NCBI GenBank assembly: GCA_008690995.1
Contig: VRMN01000001.1
Location: forward strand, 434,001 to 498,000
Direction of reading: 5' to 3'
Length of the DNA: 64,000 nt
Source: Porphyridium purpureum
Lineage: Eukaryota; Rhodophyta; Bangiophyceae; Porphyridiales; Porphyridiaceae
A program made the translations under genes and the position numbers. The notes below the pieces were generated by a model, which had not been told where the DNA came from, ran no database searches, and saw only the letters and a program-made list of their open reading frames with translations. Shown one piece after another: positions 26,698-34,303 of the stretch. Within the stretch, counting starts at the first letter, position 1. The number at the start of each line of letters is the position of its first letter.

Positions 26698-28290
26698 ATG
26701 GCTGTGCAAGCGTTTGTTCCGAGTTGGGGCTGCGCTGCGCCACGCAGCGCGCATTGGGACTACGTGCCGATCGCGTCGTCGCCAAGTCGTCCGTTTTCCT
26801 GGTTTCGATCGCACGTGAGAAGAAGGAGTTCGACCGGTACGCGAACCCACGCGGTTACGCGAGCGGATTCAGAGGCCGCGCAGGGTCGTGCAGTAGGCCA
26901 AAAGCCAATGCCTACGCAGGTGTCGCTGTGGGAAACGCTGCAGGCTCTACAGCGTAACGCCGGCGTCGCAGGCTTTGCAGTCGACGAGCTACGTGCAAAG
27001 TATGGCGATGTGTTCCGGGTAGATCTGGGCGTTTTCAAGCCCGTCATTTTGTGCGGTCACGATTCGCTGAGGCTCATGGCCAATGCACCAGACTCAGAGC
27101 TCTCCTTCGGCGCAAATATGGTACCTGCGCTCCAAATTGTCATGGAGCCAAAGGACTATGCCGCCACGGTGTTCCCCTTCATGGACTATCCTCTTGACCC
27201 GACTCTAATGCCGAATTTCGAGAAGATGCTGGTGGAAGCCTTTCGCAAAACAAACCACCTGACCAAGTACCGCGAACGCTCACAGACAGCGATCCGGCGT
27301 GAGCTGGCTCGCCTGGCTGAGGACAACTTTGCTGAGACCGATTTCGTCGAGGTGTGCTCACGGGTGCTGTTCGCGTCGTCAACGACGATTCTGCTCGGTG
27401 ATCGCTTCGCGTCCGCGTATGGCTATCAGCTCTGGCGCGATTATTTCGAGCTCGAGGCTCTGGCGAAAGGACCGGGGTACCAGCTCATGCCGAACGCGCC
27501 CTGGAACGCCAAGGTACAAATCGTGCGTCGCAAGGCACGTCGAGCCATCCAAGACGAAATCGAAAGGCGCATCGCACGCAGCTTGAAACCCACCTTGGAT
27601 GAAACCGATGACTATTTAGACATCATCCTGTACATGATGGACGATGTGACGATTGGTTCACGAAAAGTCGGTGCGATCGTGGACCAGATCATGTCAATTT
27701 TCCTGGCGATGCACATTACGACGGTTACTTCAGCCTCGTGGACGACGGTTCGGCTGGCTCAGGATCCTGGCGCAATCAAAACAATTCGCGATGAGCTGGC
27801 AAGCCTTGACCTGACGCAGCTTGCGTCCTTCCTTCCGGGCGCGATGCGAACACTGGACGCATACTGGAACGAAACCATGCGCATCGCAACAATCGGCCCC
27901 TTGCCCCGCTGGGCGATGAAAGACATCGAATTTCAAGGGGTTCGAATCCCAGCGAAAAGCACTGTGGTGCACTACATGAATACTACGCATTTGGATCCCA
28001 CGATCTACCCGGACCCGCTGCTCTTTGACCCGAATCGATTCCTCGACCCGCAAGTGACCAAAGAGCTGACCCGAAGCGCCAAGTTTTGGAAGTTCGGTGT
28101 CGGCGCTCACACATGCACGGGCAGTCGGCTGGGGGAAATGGTACTCAAATTGTTCTGGACCGAGCTTTTGTCTACGTACGAAATCTCAACGTCAATGACC
28201 GCTGCGCAGCTTCTCGACTTTGTTCCCTCGAAGTTTGGAGCAGAAATGCCCAAGGAGACCATGCGCGTCAAAATTATTCCACGCACGTGA
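26698..28290 (+). CDS. Cytochrome P450, probably plastid-targeted
   Basis: 530 residues from the ATG at 26698. Heme-thiolate mono-oxygenase: FGVGAHTCTG around residues 466-475 puts the heme ligand at Cys473, and the K-helix ExxR is ETMR at about 392. A PERF-like region reads PDPLLFDPNRFLD. The I-helix reads FLAMHITTVTSASW, with His before the Thr, as in CYP51-type enzymes (GQHTS) rather than the usual acid-Thr pair. The N-terminus has no membrane anchor. Instead about 75 Arg/Ser-rich, acid-poor residues look like a plastid transit peptide. Candidates are sterol or carotenoid-type oxidations; the substrate cannot be read from sequence. The preceding 38 in-frame codons begin at a non-ATG and were left out. 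Confidence 0.9.
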   Translation: MAVQAFVPSWGCAAPRSAHWDYVPIASSPSRPFSWFRSHVRRRSSTGTRTHAVTRADSEAAQGRAVGQKPMPTQVSLWETLQALQRNAGVAGFAVDELRAKYGDVFRVDLGVFKPVILCGHDSLRLMANAPDSELSFGANMVPALQIVMEPKDYAATVFPFMDYPLDPTLMPNFEKMLVEAFRKTNHLTKYRERSQTAIRRELARLAEDNFAETDFVEVCSRVLFASSTTILLGDRFASAYGYQLWRDYFELEALAKGPGYQLMPNAPWNAKVQIVRRKARRAIQDEIERRIARSLKPTLDETDDYLDIILYMMDDVTIGSRKVGAIVDQIMSIFLAMHITTVTSASWTTVRLAQDPGAIKTIRDELASLDLTQLASFLPGAMRTLDAYWNETMRIATIGPLPRWAMKDIEFQGVRIPAKSTVVHYMNTTHLDPTIYPDPLLFDPNRFLDPQVTKELTRSAKFWKFGVGAHTCTGSRLGEMVLKLFWTELLSTYEISTSMTAAQLLDFVPSKFGAEMPKETMRVKIIPRT

Positions 28291-28643
28291 AGCTAGTGCG
28301 ATCGACCGTGAGCCGTTTCATCTGCAGAGTTGCGACGGAAAAGTAATAAAGTGACGACGGTCAAAAAGCTTCATACCCCGCGTGCTAGCTATACAAGCAG
28401 GACACTTCGCGAGAAAGTTGTATCTGTGTTCTGCTCAAGGACTTTACAATGCAGAATTTCGTGTGACCAGACAAGCGATCGCTCCAAGTCTCAAGTTTGC
28501 AGTACTCTCCGTACAAAAAGTATGCGAAGACGTCATCTGGTCGAGTAATGTTCAATAAAACACATTCATGAGCATGCTCGAGCACAGCCCGATTGAAGCT
28601 AAATCAGGACAACAAGGCAGGAAGCGCTCATGTGCTGCGACCC
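28291..28643. other. Intergenic spacer between converging genes
   Basis: 353 bases between P450 and the dehydrogenase gene. AT-rich 3' flank sequence only; no feature seen. Confidence 0.5.
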
Positions 28644-29900
28644 TCACTCGAAGTATGGAGACGCCAAATTCGCCACATACTCACCAATTGCGGGAGATGC
28701 GGTGAGGCCTGGACTATCGATACCAAGAACATTGATGAACCCACGAAGACCCTTTGAAGACTCGTCCTGAATGACCCAATCGCGGAAACCGCTGGTCGAG
28801 CTTTGAAGCTTGGGGTGGATTGCAGCGCTATCCGGATCGAGCTGCTCCCTTTTTAGTGTTGGTAAAAACGGAGAGCACTTTTCGAAAAATACATCTGCAA
28901 GCGACTCGTCGACGCTTAGGTCGAACGCATTACTGCCAATGTATGCGTCTCTGGCATCCGGCGCGTTCCAGTCAATACTCAGCTTCCTCTCATCAAGCCA
29001 TTGAGCGTACGGACCCAACCGCATTCCGCCAAAACAGTCTGGAGTGGTGTGAATCCCCAAGCATCCTGGGGATGGCGGGGGGTACACGAGCATTTTGGGG
29101 AAGTCTTCAGGCTTTGCCCGCCATTTGAACCAGCACGACTTGTTCGCGTGCAGTCGGTACTGCGACAGAGCTACATCAATTCCGGCCAGCGCGGCCACGC
29201 GCGCTGCACCGATACCGGCGCAGTTGATCACAACGCTGCTGTGCACGCTGGAAGTGTCCATTCGTTTCAATGTCCGTCCGCGCAGGTCAACATTTGTCAC
29301 AGATACCTCAAATCCGGCACTGCCACTACCCGTGCCTCCATGAAGCGATCGTGGCGCCGCCTCAATGCCATCCACTTCCGCATTGAGCACCACGTCGGCG
29401 TGGGCATTGCGCAGCTTTCGGTCGAAGAATTCCAGTAGCTCATGCGAATCCACCACGCCCGAGTCGGGGCAAAAGATAGCAGCAGATGCGGTGGTATTTG
29501 GTTCCATACTTTCGACCTGCTTCCGTGTGTCGACCCATCGAATTCCTGGCACACCACACGCCTCGGCGTTCTCAAACAGCCGCCTCAAATGCGGTACATC
29601 CTGGTCCTGCGGGGCAACAATCAGTTTCCCGAGCTTTTTGCACGGTATATCCTGTTCCTTGCAGAGCATGTACATGCTCCGATTCCCAGCGATGCACAGT
29701 CTGCTCTTGAGCGAGCCCGGCGCATAGTAAACCCCAGAATGAACTACCTCAGAGCTGCGTCCGCTTGTCTCCCAGCCCAGGCGGGTATGTCGCTCAACTA
29801 GCACGATGCCGCGCCGTGCAATTGCCGCGCGCGAAGCGCATGCTGCTGCGACAGATAGCCCGATCACGCCTCCTCCAATTACCACAACGCCAACATTCAT
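28644..29900 (-). CDS. L2HGDH: L-2-hydroxyglutarate dehydrogenase (FAD)
   Basis: 418 residues from the only ATG in frame near the domain (29898-29900). Oxidises L-2-hydroxyglutarate to 2-oxoglutarate, a metabolite-repair reaction, passing electrons from FAD to the quinone pool in mitochondria. The FAD Rossmann motif GGGVIG is at residues 9-14, followed by VLVERHTRLGWETSGRSSEVVHSGVYY and GSLKSRLC, the family signature. The C-terminal FAD-binding region is GLRGFINVLGIDSPGLTASPAIGEYVA. The protein starts almost at the FAD fold, so an N-terminal mitochondrial presequence is missing from this model. A short first exon upstream is possible, or the protein is cytosolic. The gene diverges from the next gene with 192 bases between ATGs. 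Confidence 0.92.
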   Translation of the reverse strand: MNVGVVVIGGGVIGLSVAAACASRAAIARRGIVLVERHTRLGWETSGRSSEVVHSGVYYAPGSLKSRLCIAGNRSMYMLCKEQDIPCKKLGKLIVAPQDQDVPHLRRLFENAEACGVPGIRWVDTRKQVESMEPNTTASAAIFCPDSGVVDSHELLEFFDRKLRNAHADVVLNAEVDGIEAAPRSLHGGTGSGSAGFEVSVTNVDLRGRTLKRMDTSSVHSSVVINCAGIGAARVAALAGIDVALSQYRLHANKSCWFKWRAKPEDFPKMLVYPPPSPGCLGIHTTPDCFGGMRLGPYAQWLDERKLSIDWNAPDARDAYIGSNAFDLSVDESLADVFFEKCSPFLPTLKREQLDPDSAAIHPKLQSSTSGFRDWVIQDESSKGLRGFINVLGIDSPGLTASPAIGEYVANLASPYFE

Positions 29901-30092
29901 CCTTCCGCCTGCGTCCCTCTTCACCTGGGTAAAATCGCTCAAGTATTCGGCACGCTCGACTTGTTTGTTCGGCCAAGGGACGCACGACTCGCAAGGTGTT
30001 GGGTGTGCCTTGTGCGCGAGTGCGTTGCTGCTCGCTACTGTGCGCGCGCGGTGCAAGCATACTCTTGGGGTGCGCTTGCGCAAGGAACGCAG

Positions 30093-33000
30093 ATGGGCGG
30101 CACAGTGCACACGCAGATGCCGTGTTCGGCGTTTGTCGTCGTGAGCGCGACGGGACGATGGTTGGAGCCGCCGGCCATCACAGGCGCGCACACGGGGGTC
30201 GTGAGACACTGTGGTGGGTATCGGTATGCAGCAACTGGTGGTGCAACACGACAGAGACGCAATGCCCGGGTGTTTTCGGTAAGGATGGGTATCACGCAAA
30301 AGCCGCCGGACGAGGAGATTCGCCGTTATACAGGTGAATGGGGCAAAGGATCCGCAGAACCGTGGTGGGTGCGGCGGGAGAAGAAACGCGAGTACATGCT
30401 AGCGCGCCGCAGGAAGAAGCCTGTGGATTATTACAAGAATGCATACAGGCAGGAGTTTCGACGCCATAGACGGCCATTTGAAGGTAGCCACGAGCAGGAG
30501 ATGGCCGAGGAAGCCGACCCGGTGATTATTGAGCGTTTCAGGCGTCGCGTATTATCTTACCTTCTTCAGAACGGCCCGACCTTGGCTTCAGAGCTTGCAG
30601 ACGCATGTGCTCAACCTCGTACGCTTCCAGATCTTACCGCTTGGATTGTTGAAAACCAGGATTTGTTTCAGCTCAGTGAGTCTAGTCCGAGCGACGCTGC
30701 TCAGGATGATCCTTTGGTGTCGTTAGTGCCCGGAGCGGAAAAGTCAGATCGTGCACTGGAAGTGCTCATTCGGTCTCGACTTGGACCGGCGCAGGATCCA
30801 GAAGCATGTCAGCTTTTTCTCATCCGTACTGCCTCTGCAGCACAGAAGGCGGCGCGCGTGCTGGGCTCAAAACGCATCGTAGGCGTGTATGCTCACACGT
30901 CTGGAAAGATAAACAAGGTGCAAATGATTGCGATCACATGCCCACGCGCGGCATCCGCAAGCGACGATGCATATCCGCTTGGACACTGTTACCTCTTCGA
31001 CTTTTCGGCAACGCGCGAGGAAAAAGATGCAGTCGCACTGCGCGAGGCTGTATTTTCTGTGCTAGAGGCTGGTCGGATTACTAAAGTGATGCTCGACGCG
31101 CAAGATACGAGAAACGCCGTGCAGAAGCATCTGAAAATCCAAGTGCGAAATGATATTGATCTTCGTGTTGTGTACAGTTTACTCTTGCGCGAGCAACGCA
31201 AGGAAGGAGCCGAGTGGCAAGGGTGGGACGGGATGATGTCCCATTGGGAATCGACAATGGTAGGAAAGTATGGCTTCTTATCTGAATCTTTCCCTTTCCG
31301 GTCGAATGCCTCAAAATTAAGCCTGTTTGACCAGGTATCACTATGCTTGAACAATAGCAAGTACCTCGTCCGGCTTCTTCATCTTCTCTTTCGCAGTGCC
31401 GAGTTGCAAAAGACCAAGGCTCTTTGGCGCGGCGCCTTTTCGGCCACCAGCGCATACCACAGATCTGCACGTGAAGTAGAGGAAAGCAGCCGGCAAGAAT
31501 CACGAGCGAGAAGCTCAATTGGCGCATCGGGTACCGACACACAAGTCGCAGTCGTGCGGATCTTAAGCACGGACGGGGCAATGGAGAATGGAGAAGAAGA
31601 ATGGCTGCAAGACGAGCTCGCTCTCAGCCGAATGCTGAATGAGCGTGAGGGAATAACGCCGGATGAGCATCACAAATTGATGAAAGGGAGTGTATTGTAC
31701 TCAAGACTCACAGAAGACATTTTTATTCGTTCTCGGGAGATCGGTAACACATGCGTTCGCGCTCTTGTGATAGGAGCTTCAGATGAAAGCCGAAACCTGT
31801 ACATGATGGCACTGGCTTCATGGTATGGCAAAGAGCAGTCACAATCTGTGATTGTCGTTGACAGCTTTGGTGATTTTGACGCTGACATTGTTCGTGGCTT
31901 TGCTTACCATGTTCAATTTCCGAATGCATCTGGAAGCGGAAGCGTGAGATCTTACTTGCATGAGTTGATGGTGCTTGTGCAGCACACACGTGCAACTGTG
32001 GTTCTGCTTAATCGGGTTTCTTGCTTTTTAGCGAACATGGATGATCGGGATGCGCTGAAAGACTTTTTCGACTTTGCCAGGAAGGCGGGTGTCTCTGTCA
32101 TCGCAACGCCTGGAAGCTTTTCCAGACACGAGATCATGTCGAGTGAAGTCTTGTCACGGCACTTGATGGTGCACAGTGATGATCAAAATGCCTGGACTGC
32201 CACAATCGAGCTGCCTAGTGAGCTAGGCAAAGTGATAATTCACCGACATCGCAACGCAGAAAACGGGGATGCGGAGGTACGCTGGTTAGCTCGTGCCTTT
32301 AATGGCAAAGTCTTGGTGCTTTCAAGTCATCAGAGTTCAAAGAGAAATGAGCACCAAGGAACAAGGAAATCTGAAACCAAGCGTACGGATCAAATGGATG
32401 ACTTGGTCGCTCGACAGTCAGTGCCGCCGCTGCTCGCAAAGATTTATGCTCTTCTAGATGGCGATTTGGAGCCGCGCGCCTTCTCGAAGCAAGCTTTGGA
32501 GCGCAGACTCGTGCTTGAAGATGAATTCATGTACATGCAAGCCCAGCGCGCGCTTCGCCAGTCCGAAGCTGATGGAACTTTCGAAGTACCTCTCGAGGAT
32601 ATGATGGACCCCGATGCTGAGACTCCCTTGTTTGTTCCTCTAGAAGACGTGGAAGAGTCAAAGGGAGATGATCTTTTGTTCGAGGATGCTGCTGGGTCAC
32701 CGGTTGCAGCAGCATCATTTTCTCGCGCAATCGACCCGCAGCGCTTCTTTGAAGAGGACAGACGGGAGGCTGAGGAAGAAGAGCAGCAGCTGGCGCGAAA
32801 GGCTGGGGTGACGGCTGCAGACTTTTATCGCGCGTCGGAAGATGAGACCCGGGATGATGAAGGACTGCGTGAAGGCCTTCATGACGGCGATGAAAGTGAC
32901 GAAGAGAGGTTCTTTGACTCAAGTCGGCGGAAGGAAGATAGGAATTGGTTGAATTTCATGGGGATTAATGTTTTGTCGTCATCGATCAAAGCCACGAGTC

Positions 33001-34172
33001 GAAAACCCTCGGCAGAGAAGAACGACACAGACGATTCGGACAACAATCTAGCTGCGTTCCGCAGGTTGTCAGACGCAGGTGATGCACCATCGAGTGCGCA
33101 GCAGGAAAGGACGCAAAATGAGGCCAAGCCGGGCTCCAAAGGCGTGCAGGAGTACGTGCAAATGCACACCTACACCGACAAGCTGGAGGAAGCGTCAATG
33201 CAAGCATCTAGAGCGCTTGCCAGCGAAAGCTTCTCGGCGAGCGAGCGAGCGGCATCGAACTCTGAGGGCCCCTTACCGCGAATGCCAATCAGCTTTAGTG
33301 ATTTGCCGAGCGTGAATGTGGACATGTTCCTCGACGAAGAGGCCAGGGAATCAAGCTTGGGCGACGGGCGCTCGCCAGAAGTTCCCGGAGCGCTCGGCAA
33401 AGAGTCGAATCGCGAAGAGCTGGAGGGAATTGCACTAAGCGAGGGTCCTCAGCTTTTTGGCATGGATACGAACGACGGTACACTGGAGCTATCCCGTCGT
33501 TTGAAGCGTGAAGCTGAGATCATTCTTCAGCCAGAGGAGAATGATGATTTCTCGACTCCAGCACCTGGTTTTATCCAAGAACTCTTGGGAGAGGACGAGA
33601 ATGATGACGAGGCTGACGAAGACACGAGCAGAATGGAATTTGAGCGCTTCGAAAGAAATAACTTGGGGCGTGCGCGCCGGCTATCTTCACAAGATGAAGA
33701 AGACGATGGCGAGGACTGGGACGACTTTGACATTGCCTTTGCAGATCAAACGGATGCTAGGAACACCGCTGTTAGATCAGAGCTCCTTTCTACTGACCCT
33801 GACCCCTTTGAAGACAGCGAGCTGGAAATGATCATGGCGAATGCCGAAGGCTTTAGTCTCGACGACCAGGTAGACGATGGCAGCGATAGCGACTATGAGG
33901 ACGATTTCAGATCATTCGTGGGAGAAAATAAGAGTGCCCTGACTCTGGACCAGTTGAGACAGGCCGAGGTGAGGAACTCAAAGTCGAGCACTAGAAACCT
34001 TCGATCACCAGCGGATGATGCCGGCGATGAACGTAATGACTCTGATCAGGTCGGGCAGCAACGGGATTCAGAGGAAGGAGAAAGTCCCAACCCACCAGTT
34101 AGCAAAAAGACGCTCCGTAATCGTATGCGGCGAAGCCGAGGACCTATGTACAGACGCTGGGATTCCAAGTAG
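30093..34172 (+). CDS. Large plastid-type protein: exonuclease-like fold, SpoIIIAA/Ycf45-like region, acidic tail
   Basis: 1359 residues from the ATG at 30093. Residues 1-64 lack acids and look like a plastid transit peptide ending near VFSVRM. A basic segment follows (WWVRREKKREYMLARRRKKP). Residues about 260-370 resemble the 3'-5' exonuclease (EXD1/DEDD) fold: RIVGVYAHT, then GHCYLFDFS, then KVMLDAQDTRNAV and DLRVVYSLL. The first catalytic Asp/Glu pair is replaced by Tyr/His, so it is probably inactive. Residues about 530-745 (ALVIGASDESRN, VIVVDSFGDFD, TVVLLNRVSCFLAN, AGVSVIATPGS) follow the pattern of SpoIIIAA/Ycf45 ATPases but lack a Walker A. Residues 800-1340 are acidic and disordered, and the end is basic. 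Function unknown; nucleic-acid role in plastids inferred. Confidence 0.8.
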   Translation: MGGTVHTQMPCSAFVVVSATGRWLEPPAITGAHTGVVRHCGGYRYAATGGATRQRRNARVFSVRMGITQKPPDEEIRRYTGEWGKGSAEPWWVRREKKREYMLARRRKKPVDYYKNAYRQEFRRHRRPFEGSHEQEMAEEADPVIIERFRRRVLSYLLQNGPTLASELADACAQPRTLPDLTAWIVENQDLFQLSESSPSDAAQDDPLVSLVPGAEKSDRALEVLIRSRLGPAQDPEACQLFLIRTASAAQKAARVLGSKRIVGVYAHTSGKINKVQMIAITCPRAASASDDAYPLGHCYLFDFSATREEKDAVALREAVFSVLEAGRITKVMLDAQDTRNAVQKHLKIQVRNDIDLRVVYSLLLREQRKEGAEWQGWDGMMSHWESTMVGKYGFLSESFPFRSNASKLSLFDQVSLCLNNSKYLVRLLHLLFRSAELQKTKALWRGAFSATSAYHRSAREVEESSRQESRARSSIGASGTDTQVAVVRILSTDGAMENGEEEWLQDELALSRMLNEREGITPDEHHKLMKGSVLYSRLTEDIFIRSREIGNTCVRALVIGASDESRNLYMMALASWYGKEQSQSVIVVDSFGDFDADIVRGFAYHVQFPNASGSGSVRSYLHELMVLVQHTRATVVLLNRVSCFLANMDDRDALKDFFDFARKAGVSVIATPGSFSRHEIMSSEVLSRHLMVHSDDQNAWTATIELPSELGKVIIHRHRNAENGDAEVRWLARAFNGKVLVLSSHQSSKRNEHQGTRKSETKRTDQMDDLVARQSVPPLLAKIYALLDGDLEPRAFSKQALERRLVLEDEFMYMQAQRALRQSEADGTFEVPLEDMMDPDAETPLFVPLEDVEESKGDDLLFEDAAGSPVAAASFSRAIDPQRFFEEDRREAEEEEQQLARKAGVTAADFYRASEDETRDDEGLREGLHDGDESDEERFFDSSRRKEDRNWLNFMGINVLSSSIKATSRKPSAEKNDTDDSDNNLAAFRRLSDAGDAPSSAQQERTQNEAKPGSKGVQEYVQMHTYTDKLEEASMQASRALASESFSASERAASNSEGPLPRMPISFSDLPSVNVDMFLDEEARESSLGDGRSPEVPGALGKESNREELEGIALSEGPQLFGMDTNDGTLELSRRLKREAEIILQPEENDDFSTPAPGFIQELLGEDENDDEADEDTSRMEFERFERNNLGRARRLSSQDEEDDGEDWDDFDIAFADQTDARNTAVRSELLSTDPDPFEDSELEMIMANAEGFSLDDQVDDGSDSDYEDDFRSFVGENKSALTLDQLRQAEVRNSKSSTRNLRSPADDAGDERNDSDQVGQQRDSEEGESPNPPVSKKTLRNRMRRSRGPMYRRWDSK

Positions 34173-34303
34173 AACAAGCGAGCAAGGAAAAGGGAAAGCA
34201 TGTGAGAGAGTGCCGCCGAAGGTCCGTTTGCGAAGTCGCGTCGGATCCGTCCATCAGGGCAGCCCCAAAAACCAATCCCGTTCACCCACACGCCTGTGAG
34301 GAT

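Noticed and set aside
27935-27960. GGGGTTCGAATCCC, a tRNA B-box-like sequence
   Set aside because: It lies inside the P450 coding sequence and no other tRNA arms can be drawn.
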